Shown here: positions 1-5,962 of the stretch, in pieces
How positions within the stretch are numbered: the stretch's first letter is position 1
Layout: every line of letters begins with the position of its first letter
Origin: Caldisericia bacterium
GTDB taxonomy: Bacteria; Caldisericota; Caldisericia; UBA6126
Assembly: GCA_028708485.1 (NCBI GenBank)
Contig: JAQVYZ010000023.1
Location: 1 to 8,784 of the forward strand
Direction: 5' to 3'
Length of the DNA stretch: 8,784 bases
Notes under the pieces: model-generated
Told to the model about the DNA's origin: nothing
Databases searched by the model: none
What the model saw: the letters and a program-made list of their open reading frames with translations, nothing else
Program-made: the position numbers and the translations under genes

Positions 1-66
1 GTTCATTACACCGGTGAAGTCATGATTAAAAAAGCTGGTAAAGCGCTTGGAAAGGCAGGTAAATAG
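1..66 (+). CDS. rplF: 50S ribosomal protein L6, C-terminal end (partial)
   Basis: The first frame of the window is open from base 1 and encodes 21 residues ending in a TAG stop. The fragment contains YTGEV followed by lysine- and glycine-rich residues and ends GKAGK. This is the usual L6 C-terminus, a Y-x-GE segment followed by a K-x-GKAGK tail. L6 binds 23S rRNA near the sarcin-ricin loop. Its position directly before rplR is the standard spc order. The tail has GK-A-GK repeated twice, slightly longer than usual. The identification rests on the short motif plus gene order, and the 5' part lies outside the window. Confidence 0.85.
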   Translation, partial: VHYTGEVMIKKAGKALGKAGK

Positions 67-68
67 GA

Positions 69-434
69 ATGGAAAATACGAATGCTAAGAGAGTATTGCG
101 ACATATACGCCTAAGAAGAAGAGTTTCTGGCAATCTGGAAAGACCTAGATTGTCTTTCTTCAGAAGCCTGCATTTTATCTATGCTCAAGTCATCGATGAT
201 AGCAAGGGTACCACTTTGTTAGCCGGATCCACCAAAGATGCTTCTTTTAAGACCATGAACAAGCTGTCTTCATTTAAGAATAAAGAAGCGGCGAAGTTAT
301 TAGGGGAAGTAATCGGGAAAATGATTGTTAAAAAAGGAATCAAACAGATTGTGTTTGACCGCGGAGGGTTCCAATACCACGGCGTAGTAAAAGAATTCGC
401 TGATGCAGTCCGGAAAGAAGGGGTGAACTTCTAA
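69..434 (+). CDS. rplR: 50S ribosomal protein L18
   Basis: Encodes 121 residues, the usual length for bacterial L18, which binds 5S rRNA and joins it to the central protuberance of the large subunit. Recognisable family blocks are an arginine-rich N-terminus (residues 8-18), ERPRLSFFRS (24-33), the IYAQVIDD segment (about 37-44), and near the C-terminus VFDRGGFQYHGVVK (about 95-108), which matches the family's VFDRGGY.YHGRVK block. The ATG lies 2 bases after the rplF stop, with purine-rich AAAGGCAGG just upstream, so translation is probably coupled to rplF. Its TAA stop overlaps the rpsE ATG by one base (TAATG). Nothing appears missing. Confidence 0.96.
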   Translation: MENTNAKRVLRHIRLRRRVSGNLERPRLSFFRSLHFIYAQVIDDSKGTTLLAGSTKDASFKTMNKLSSFKNKEAAKLLGEVIGKMIVKKGIKQIVFDRGGFQYHGVVKEFADAVRKEGVNF

Positions 435-964
435 TGATTAAAAATAGAGTTGAAATCATTGAAGAAGATGCTATCGAAGATGTCGAACAATTTGAAGAAG
501 CGACAATTGATATTTCCAGAGTATCCAAAACCGTAAAAGGCGGAAAGAGTATGAAATTCCGCGTTTTGATGGTGGTTGGTAATAATAACGGCTTGGTGGG
601 TATCGGATTAGGCAAGTCAGACCAGATTCCCAATGCGATTAATAAAGCGATTAGTTCCGCTAAGCGTGAATTGATTAAAGTGCCTGTTAAGAAAAATACG
701 ATCCCCTATGATGTTAAAGGTAAAGAGGGATCCACAACAGTCTTCTTAGCGCCGGCTGTTGCCGGAACCGGTATCATTGCTGGCGGTTCTGTCAGGAAAA
801 TATTAGAAAAAGTTGGTATTAAAGACGTAGTTGCCAAGATTTATGGATCACATAACGCAGTGAACACTGCCAGGGCAACTATTGATGCATTAAATCAATT
901 ACAAGACCCTGTGGATGTGGCAAAATTCAGAGGCGTTACCTTAAAACAACTGTTCGGGTTATAA
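434..964 (+). CDS. rpsE: 30S ribosomal protein S5
   Basis: Encodes 176 residues, about 10 longer than the E. coli protein. S5 acts in decoding fidelity and 30S assembly at the mRNA entry side. The N-terminal double-stranded RNA-binding fold is seen from about residue 26: SRVSKTVKGGKSMKF, then VVGNNNGLVGIGLGK (about 47-61). The C-terminal domain contains the AGTGIIAGGSVR block (about 110-121) and GSHNAVNTARATIDAL (138-153). The first 22 residues are unusually acidic, with nine Asp/Glu. The start is the ATG overlapping the rplR stop, indicating translational coupling. The next gene is rplO after 14 bases, whereas most bacteria have rpmD (L30) in between. Confidence 0.96.
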   Translation: MIKNRVEIIEEDAIEDVEQFEEATIDISRVSKTVKGGKSMKFRVLMVVGNNNGLVGIGLGKSDQIPNAINKAISSAKRELIKVPVKKNTIPYDVKGKEGSTTVFLAPAVAGTGIIAGGSVRKILEKVGIKDVVAKIYGSHNAVNTARATIDALNQLQDPVDVAKFRGVTLKQLFGL

Positions 965-965
965 A

Positions 966-973
966 CTGGAGGA
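966..973 (+). promoter_or_regulatory. Ribosome binding site deciding the rplO start
   Basis: CTGGAGGA lies 5 bases before the ATG at 979 and 11 bases before the in-frame ATG at 985 (codon 3). The spacing favours the first ATG, giving an L15 that begins MEMNALP. Confidence 0.75.
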
Positions 974-978
974 CCAAT

Positions 979-1422
979 ATGGAAATGAATGCATTACCTT
1001 TAAGAAAAGGTTACAACAAACCCGCAAAAAGAGTAGGTCGCGGTATAGGCTCCGGAAAAGGAGTCAGGTGTACTTTCGGTAATAAAGGATCAAAAGCCCG
1101 TGCCGGAAGAACCAAGAGAATTGGTTTTGAGGGTGGTCAGACTCCATTTTATCGCAGAATGCCAAAATACCGTGGTTTTAAAACATTACACCCTTACGAT
1201 TACGCTACGGTCACTTTCAAACTACTCTCTATTCACTTTAACGACAACGATGTCGTAACAACGGAACTTTTAAAAGAGAAACAATTAATTCATCCTCTGT
1301 ATAAATCATTTAAGGTTGTCGCCACTGGCGTATTAGCTAAAACTTTGATTATTAAAGGACAGACTACAAAAGCTGCTCAAAAGATAATTGAGGAAAAAGG
1401 CGGAAAGGTAGAGGTAGCTTAA
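979..1422 (+). CDS. rplO: 50S ribosomal protein L15
   Basis: Encodes 147 residues, the usual size of L15, an early-to-mid assembly protein of the large subunit. The glycine- and arginine-rich N-terminal extension that penetrates the rRNA is clear: RVGRGIGSGKG (18-28), then NKGSKARAG (35-43), FEGGQTPFYRRMPK (50-63) and RGF. The C-terminal globular domain carries VVATGVLAKTLIIKG (113-127), the equivalent of the family's K.LGxGELxxxLxVK strand region, and ends in a typical AxxxIEEKGGKVEV. The segment after GSGKG reads VRCTFGN rather than the common KTSGRGH, an unusual and slightly shorter variant. It lies 14 bases after rpsE and 1 base before secY. Confidence 0.95.
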   Translation: MEMNALPLRKGYNKPAKRVGRGIGSGKGVRCTFGNKGSKARAGRTKRIGFEGGQTPFYRRMPKYRGFKTLHPYDYATVTFKLLSIHFNDNDVVTTELLKEKQLIHPLYKSFKVVATGVLAKTLIIKGQTTKAAQKIIEEKGGKVEVA

Positions 1423-1423
1423 C

Positions 1424-2695
1424 GTGTTTAAAACTATCATAAATGCTCTTAAGCTTCCGGAAGTTAGAAAGCGTTTATATTTTACACTATTTATCTTTTT
1501 ACTGATTCGACTTGGCCATTATGTCATTATCCCCTACATCGACAGAAAAGTGGTAGCCGATATGGTTTCCGGTAGCGGATTTCTTGGATTGCTCGATCTT
1601 TTTTCAGGCGGTGGATACAGAAACTTCTCTATTTTTACACTAGGCGTGTTACCTTACATCAATTCTTCCATTATTCTGCAGTTATTAGGTGTTGTCATTC
1701 CAAGCCTGGAAGCTATGCAGAAAGAGGGCGGAGAAGAAGGTCGCAGGAAGATCGCGCAGATTACCAATTGGTTAACTTTGGGTCTTGGTACTTTACAGGC
1801 TTTCATGTTCACAAATTATGTATTCAAAGATGCATTAAAAGTAGATAGTCCTTTATCGAAAATGGTGATTATTATCACAATGGTAGCCGGAACCTATCTG
1901 TTGATCTGGCTAGGTGAGTTAATCACCGAGAGAGGCATGGGTAATGGTGTGTCGCTGATCATTTTTGCTGGTATCATTTCCCGTCTACCTACCTCCTTTT
2001 TTGAGGCTGTACAGATGGTTAAGGGAGGAACCATGTCCTTACTAAACATAGCCGTTATCTTATTGGTTATGGCAGTGATATTAGCTTTAATCGTATATGT
2101 GTATCAAGCAGAACGAAGAATCGCTGTCCAATATTCACGAAGGATCGTTGGTCGTAAAACAGTTGGTGGACAATCCACATTTATTCCCTTGCGTCTTGTG
2201 CAAGCCGGTGTATTGCCAATTATATTTGCTTCCTCTGTTTTAACATTTCCCGGTGTGGTCGCTCAATTTCTTCAAGGGACAGCGTTTGCAACCTTTGTGG
2301 AAAAGTATTTATCTTCACAAACCTCACCCTGGTTTAACATTCTTTTCTTCCTTTTAATTGTATTTTTTACCTATTTCTATACAGAAATTACCTATAATCC
2401 AAAGGATATATCTGATAACTTGCAGAAAAACGGTGGATTTATTCCGGGTGTCAGACCAGGAGACAGCACCTCAGATTTTTTCAAGAATGTATTAAACAGG
2501 ATAACATTACCTGCTTCGATATTTCTCGGTTGTTTAGCCGTTGTCCCAAATATACTTTTAGGCAATTCGAACCTTTCGATTTTCTTTTTTGGTGGCACTT
2601 CTATTCTTATTGTGATTGGTGTTGCGATAGAGTTTATTCATCAAATGGAAGGCTTTTTAGTCATGCGTCAGTATAAAGGATTTTTAAAGGGATGA
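1424..2695 (+). CDS. secY: Protein translocase subunit SecY
   Basis: Encodes 423 residues, the usual length for the ten-helix central channel of the Sec translocon in the inner membrane, which works with SecE, SecG and SecA. Family landmarks include the LGVLPYINSSIILQLL segment of TM2 (73-88), KEGGEEGRRK (100-109), ITERGMGNGVSLIIFAGI (167-184), the VGGQSTFIPL cytosolic loop before TM7 (247-256), NPKDISDNLQKNGGFIPGVRPG (325-346, with R344 in the SecA/ribosome-contacting loop), and the final MRQYKGFLKG. The start is GTG, one base after the rplO TAA, with GAGGT at 1411-1415 as the ribosome binding site. The stop overlaps the adk ATG (ATGA). In the TM7 entry the family's usual Asn of PLKVNxAGV is Val258. 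Confidence 0.97.
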   Translation: MFKTIINALKLPEVRKRLYFTLFIFLLIRLGHYVIIPYIDRKVVADMVSGSGFLGLLDLFSGGGYRNFSIFTLGVLPYINSSIILQLLGVVIPSLEAMQKEGGEEGRRKIAQITNWLTLGLGTLQAFMFTNYVFKDALKVDSPLSKMVIIITMVAGTYLLIWLGELITERGMGNGVSLIIFAGIISRLPTSFFEAVQMVKGGTMSLLNIAVILLVMAVILALIVYVYQAERRIAVQYSRRIVGRKTVGGQSTFIPLRLVQAGVLPIIFASSVLTFPGVVAQFLQGTAFATFVEKYLSSQTSPWFNILFFLLIVFFTYFYTEITYNPKDISDNLQKNGGFIPGVRPGDSTSDFFKNVLNRITLPASIFLGCLAVVPNILLGNSNLSIFFFGGTSILIVIGVAIEFIHQMEGFLVMRQYKGFLKG

Positions 2696-3351
2696 GCATT
2701 CTTTTGTTTTTGGGACCGCCAGGTTCTGGCAAAAGTACCCAAGCTAGCTTAATAAGTGAAAGTTTACATATTCCATTGGTTAGCATGGGAAAATTGGTCA
2801 GACTTAGCTTGGAAGGCTCTTATAAAAAATATAAAGAATCTGTTATGAATGGAAATTTGTTACCGGACCATATTGTTTTTAATATCCTTTCTGATACAAT
2901 TGCAAAGTTTGATACAAATAAAGGTTTTGTATTGGAGGGTTATCCGAGAACGATAGCTCAAGCAGTTCAATTGGATGAATTATTAATGAAGAAGGATTTA
3001 AAGATTGATATGGTATTGTTATTAGATTTGCATGACCAAAATATGATTATTAAAAGGTTAATTAACCGTTTTCAATGTACTCGTTGCGGTAAATCTTTTG
3101 ATAAAGCCATGCTAACAAACTTTTCATTCTGCCCTGTATGTCAGGGAAATTTACAGGCAAGAGCTGATGATACCCCTTTAGCTGTTGAACAGCGAATGAT
3201 GTATTTTCAAAAAGAGATTGATGCTCTTGTTCATTTCTATGGTGATAAATCCTTAGTTTATAAAGTGGATGCCACTCATTCCATACAGGAAGTGAAGAAT
3301 CAGATACTGCAATTGATACAAACCAATTTGAACATGGAAATACACTCATGA
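2692..3351 (+). CDS. adk: Adenylate kinase, zinc-lid type, divergent
   Basis: Encodes 219 residues. Adenylate kinase interconverts ATP plus AMP with two ADP in the cytosol. The P-loop is GPPGSGKST (8-16). The AMP-binding region contains GYPRT (83-87). R122 and R126 match E. coli R119 and R123, and R157, DD (159-160) and R168 match R156, D158-D159 and R167. The lid carries four cysteines (C129, C132, C147, C150) in two CxxC pairs, as in Gram-positive zinc-containing enzymes. Unusual points are P-loop GKST in place of GKGT, and SMGK (31-34) where almost all members have STGD. The start overlaps the secY stop by four bases, as its own stop does with map. Alternatively it may be a related nucleoside monophosphate kinase, but the spc position and lid favour Adk. 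Confidence 0.92.
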   Translation: MSILLFLGPPGSGKSTQASLISESLHIPLVSMGKLVRLSLEGSYKKYKESVMNGNLLPDHIVFNILSDTIAKFDTNKGFVLEGYPRTIAQAVQLDELLMKKDLKIDMVLLLDLHDQNMIIKRLINRFQCTRCGKSFDKAMLTNFSFCPVCQGNLQARADDTPLAVEQRMMYFQKEIDALVHFYGDKSLVYKVDATHSIQEVKNQILQLIQTNLNMEIHS

Positions 3352-4112
3352 TCACAATTAAGAATTCAGTTGAGATAGAAAAAATGGCGAAAGCTGGATC
3401 TACTCTCTCAGATACCATGAATATCATATCAGAGAAGATTCAACCAGGAATTTCTGCATACATGCTAGATAGGTTGGCAGAAGAATACCTGCTAGCTCAT
3501 GGATGTAAACCAGCTTTTAAAGGTTTGTATGGTTTTCCTTACACTATTTGTTCTTCTATCAACAATGAAGTGATTCATGGTTTTCCCACTAAAGAAAAAA
3601 TCCTGAAAGACGGTGATATTATCTCGATCGATATCGGTTGTCAGTTTGAAGGTTATTTTTCTGATATGGCGAGAACATTTATGATTGGTGATAAAGTCCC
3701 GGTTAATCGAAAAAAGTTAGTGGCCGTTACTGAAGAAGCGTTGAATATTGCTATTCAATATGCAAAGCCTGGCAATAGGATCGGTGATATAGGTTTTGCT
3801 GTTCAGAAATACGCTGAAAAGTATGGGTATCAAGTTGTGAAGGAATATGTCGGACACGGTATTGGATTAGCGCCCCATGAAGATCCTCAAATACCTAATT
3901 TTGGCACTCCTCATACGGGTCCGATTATACAAGAGGGCATGACATTAGCCCTGGAGCCGATGATCAATGAAGGTACAGACGATGTCAGAACTTTAGAAGA
4001 TAAGTGGACAGTTGTGACAACTGATGGCAAGAATTCAGCTCATTTTGAGGATACTGTTTTGATTACCTCTCAAAAAGCGACAATTTTAACAACAAGCAGG
4101 AGGCAAGATTGA
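3348..4112 (+). CDS. map: Methionine aminopeptidase, type I
   Basis: Encodes 254 residues, the normal size of bacterial type I MetAP, which removes the initiator methionine from nascent proteins using a two-metal centre. All five metal ligands are visible: D95 in ISIDIG, D106 in YFSDMARTF, H170 in GHGIG, E203 in ALEPM and E234 in HFEDTV. The substrate-site histidines H77 (EVIHGFP) and H177 (APHEDP) are also present. No N-terminal zinc-finger or SH3-binding extension is present. The ATG overlaps the adk stop by four bases (ATGA), and its TGA overlaps the TTG start of infA. The weak upstream ribosome binding site suggests coupled translation. It looks fully functional. Confidence 0.97.
   Translation: MITIKNSVEIEKMAKAGSTLSDTMNIISEKIQPGISAYMLDRLAEEYLLAHGCKPAFKGLYGFPYTICSSINNEVIHGFPTKEKILKDGDIISIDIGCQFEGYFSDMARTFMIGDKVPVNRKKLVAVTEEALNIAIQYAKPGNRIGDIGFAVQKYAEKYGYQVVKEYVGHGIGLAPHEDPQIPNFGTPHTGPIIQEGMTLALEPMINEGTDDVRTLEDKWTVVTTDGKNSAHFEDTVLITSQKATILTTSRRQD
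4098..4103 (+). promoter_or_regulatory. Strong ribosome binding site for the TTG-started infA
   Basis: AGGAGG ends 5 bases before TTG at 4109. No in-frame ATG precedes the conserved IF-1 core, so this site fixes the start on the TTG codon and may compensate for it. Confidence 0.85.
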
Positions 4113-4333
4113 CTGAACCATCCAATAGGGACATTTTAGAGACCGAAGGCGTGATTATTGAAAAGTTACCCAATGCTATGTTTAAAGTTCGGTTGAAAAA
4201 TGGCAAAGAGCTGCTGGCTCACATTTCCGGAAAAATGAGAATGAACTTCATTAAGTTAGTGGTAGGCGATAAAGTAAGAATTGAAATCAGTAAATATGAC
4301 CTTGAAAAAGGCAGAATTACTTACCGTATTTAA
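4109..4333 (+). CDS. infA: Translation initiation factor IF-1
   Basis: Encodes 74 residues, close to the usual 72. IF-1 is a single OB-fold protein that occupies the ribosomal A site during initiation and aids IF-2 and IF-3. The sequence is nearly canonical: EGVIIEKLPNAMFKV (13-27), LLAHISGKMRMNFI (35-48), VGDKVRIEIS (52-61) and the end YDLEKGRITYRI. The start codon is TTG, sharing the TTGA junction with the map stop and preceded by AGGAGG. The only in-frame ATGs lie inside the conserved core, so TTG is the sole plausible start. The gene lies between map and rpmJ, the usual place. No separate KOW-type RNA-binding gene sits between map and infA as in many Clostridia. Confidence 0.97.
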   Translation: MTEPSNRDILETEGVIIEKLPNAMFKVRLKNGKELLAHISGKMRMNFIKLVVGDKVRIEISKYDLEKGRITYRI

Positions 4334-4349
4334 TTATTGGGAGGATAGT

Positions 4350-4463
4350 ATGAAAGTACAACCATCTGTTAGAAAGAGATGCAAAGATTGTAAGATAATT
4401 AGGAGAAAAGGCACACTTTATATTATATGTGTTAATCCTAAGCACAAACAAAGACAAGGGTAA
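4350..4463 (+). CDS. rpmJ: 50S ribosomal protein L36, zinc-binding form
   Basis: Encodes 37 residues, exactly the canonical length of bacterial L36, a small large-subunit protein. It begins MKVQPSVRKRC and ends NPKHKQRQG. The zinc ligands C11, C14, C27 and H32 are all present, so this is the C+ (zinc-binding) form. The start at 4350 is set by GGGAGG at 4339-4344, five bases upstream. The frame is open further 5', but that extension overlaps infA and has no family similarity. The gene lies 16 bases after infA and 12 bases before rpsM. Confidence 0.97.
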   Translation: MKVQPSVRKRCKDCKIIRRKGTLYIICVNPKHKQRQG

Positions 4464-4475
4464 GGAGGATATAGT

Positions 4476-4841
4476 ATGCCACGTATATCAGGTATTGATC
4501 TGCCTTTAGACAAAAGAGTCGATATTGCTTTAAGACGTATTTATGGTATTGGACCAGTGAATGCTGTCAAAATTGTTAACGATGCCAAAGTTAAATTTGA
4601 TATTAAAGTAAAAGACTTAACTGAAGCAGAAATTGAGAGAATTGTTTCTATTATTCGGGAACAATATGTTGTCGAAGGAGATTTAAGAAAAAACGTCTCC
4701 CAGAATATCCGAAAATTGATGGATATTGGTAGTTATAGAGGTACTCGGCATAAAAGAGGTTTACCAGTCCGAGGTCAGCGTACAAGAACTAATTCAAGAA
4801 CAAGAAAAGGACCGAAGAAAACAATCGGTTCTAAATCATAA
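4476..4841 (+). CDS. rpsM: 30S ribosomal protein S13
   Basis: Encodes 121 residues, the standard size. S13 sits in the head of the 30S subunit, contacts the P-site tRNA through its C-terminal tail, and bridges to L5. The N-terminus (PRISGIDLPLDKR) and IYGIG motif (23-27, helix-hairpin-helix) are clear, followed by EGDLRKNVSQNIRKLMDIGSYRG-type helices. The highly conserved basic tail RGLPVRGQRTRTNSRTRKGP lies at about 94-113. The gene has a near-perfect AAGGAGG ribosome binding site (4462-4468) overlapping the rpmJ stop. It opens the alpha-operon block rpsM-rpsK-rpsD-rpoA-rplQ. No separate leader long enough for an S4-binding pseudoknot is seen in the 12-base gap. Confidence 0.97.
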   Translation: MPRISGIDLPLDKRVDIALRRIYGIGPVNAVKIVNDAKVKFDIKVKDLTEAEIERIVSIIREQYVVEGDLRKNVSQNIRKLMDIGSYRGTRHKRGLPVRGQRTRTNSRTRKGPKKTIGSKS

Positions 4842-4855
4842 GGAAGGGGTAGGGA

Positions 4856-5302
4856 ATGCCAGAAGAAGAAGTAAAAGATGTAGCACAATCTGTAAGTGAG
4901 CAAGAGAGCACTACACCTGCTGCAAAGGTTGCAAAACGCAGTGGAAAGAAAAAAGCACCAGCAGAGGGAAAAGTGTTTATTCATGCTACTTTCAACAATA
5001 CCATTGTTTCGATTACAAACCGAAACGGGGATGTTATTTCCTGGGGTTCAGCGGGAAACAGTGGATTCAAAGGAACTCGAAAAGGGAATGCTTATGCTGC
5101 CCAGGTAGCTGCAGAAACAGCTGCTAAGAAAGCTTTAATGATGGGTATGCGAGAAGTAGAAATTTTTGTAAAAGGTCCTGGTCCTGGCAGAGAAACAGCT
5201 ATCCGCTCCATTCAGGCAGCCGGGCTTGAAGTGATTTCGATCGTAGATAAAACGCCGATTCCCCACAACGGATGCCGGCCACCAAAACCAAGAAGAGTAT
5301 AG
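4856..5302 (+). CDS. rpsK: 30S ribosomal protein S11 with N-terminal extension
   Basis: Encodes 148 residues, about 19 more than E. coli S11. S11 forms part of the 30S platform near the mRNA exit and E site. The family core begins near residue 38: HATFNNTIVSIT (43-54), ISWGSAGNSGFKGTRKG (61-77), AAQVAAETAAKKA (81-93), VKGPGPGRETAIRS (105-118) and TPIPHNGCRPPKPRRV (133-148). The first 20 residues are acidic and Ser/Thr-rich, then a Lys/Ala stretch (24-36) leads into the core. The start at 4856 is favoured by AAGGAAGGGGTAGGG just upstream and by the 14-base gap from rpsM. No in-frame ATG occurs between it and the core. Confidence 0.96.
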   Translation: MPEEEVKDVAQSVSEQESTTPAAKVAKRSGKKKAPAEGKVFIHATFNNTIVSITNRNGDVISWGSAGNSGFKGTRKGNAYAAQVAAETAAKKALMMGMREVEIFVKGPGPGRETAIRSIQAAGLEVISIVDKTPIPHNGCRPPKPRRV

Positions 5303-5311
5303 GAGTAAAAG

Positions 5312-5941
5312 ATGGCAAGATATACTGAATCTTCATGCAAAAAATGCAGGCGTTACGGTTCAAAGCTATTCTTAAAAGGTGATCGTTGCTTGGGAGAAAA
5401 ATGTGCTTTTCAGAAAAGACCGAATATACCCGGACAGCATGGACCTACTTCTCGAAGAGGAAAATTGACAGATTACGGATCGCATTTAATTGAAAAACAA
5501 AAAGCAAGATTTCATTACGGCATTATGGAATCACAATTTAGCCGATATTATGGAGAAGCTTCTCGACAGAGAAAAATTCCTACAGGAGATCGCTTATTGC
5601 AATTGCTCGAATTAAGGCTGGATAATGTGATTTACCGTTTAGGTTTAGGTTCCTCCAGACCTTTTGCCAGACAGATGGTTTTACATCGCAAAATAAAAGT
5701 GAACAACCGTTATGTGAATATTCCTTCATTCAGAGTAAAACCTGGTGATATCATTACTTTTAAAGATGAATTTTTATCGAATGTATATGTTAAATCTTCA
5801 TTAGAAAGAGGAGAATCTATCCCAACTTGGTTAAGTCTTAATATAACTGATAAAAAAGCAGAGGTATTGAGTCTGCCATCAAAGGAAGAGATTAAAACTC
5901 CTTTCAATGAGCAATTTATTGTTGAATTCTACTCAAAATAA
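5312..5941 (+). CDS. rpsD: 30S ribosomal protein S4, zinc-binding form
   Basis: Encodes 209 residues, the typical length. S4 is a primary 16S rRNA-binding protein that starts 30S assembly and in E. coli represses the alpha operon. The N-terminus carries four cysteines, C9, C12, C26 and C31 (CxxC-x13-CxxxxC), which form the zinc site of C+ S4 proteins. These are followed by IPGQHG and RRGKLTDYG. The S4 RNA-binding domain spans about 98-160: RLDNVIYRLGLGSSRPFARQMV, then VNIPSFRVKPGD. Where most members have HGHI, this one has HRKI. AGGAG at 5301-5305 lies six bases before the ATG, overlapping the rpsK stop. The location between rpsK and rpoA is the common bacterial arrangement. Confidence 0.97.
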   Translation: MARYTESSCKKCRRYGSKLFLKGDRCLGEKCAFQKRPNIPGQHGPTSRRGKLTDYGSHLIEKQKARFHYGIMESQFSRYYGEASRQRKIPTGDRLLQLLELRLDNVIYRLGLGSSRPFARQMVLHRKIKVNNRYVNIPSFRVKPGDIITFKDEFLSNVYVKSSLERGESIPTWLSLNITDKKAEVLSLPSKEEIKTPFNEQFIVEFYSK

Positions 5942-5962
5942 GTTTAAGGAAGTGAGGCCGAA

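Noticed and set aside
340..633. Minus-strand open frame across rplR and rpsE
   Set aside because: It lies opposite conserved ribosomal protein genes, and its composition and lack of motifs indicate a shadow frame.
3062..3427. Minus-strand open frame of 121 codons across adk and map
   Set aside because: It lies opposite two well-supported genes, with no ribosome binding site or family motif seen.
4281..4349. Longer reading frame upstream of rpmJ
   Set aside because: It overlaps infA and has no L36 similarity. GGGAGG at 4339-4344 and the canonical 37-residue length fix the start at 4350.
4464..4475. S4-binding regulatory pseudoknot upstream of rpsM
   Set aside because: The gap from rpmJ is only 12 bases and I saw no convincing pairing. 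A site inside the coding sequence cannot be excluded by eye.
4896..5108. Open frame inside rpsK on the same strand
   Set aside because: It is an alternate frame of a clearly conserved S11 gene, with no recognisable protein features.
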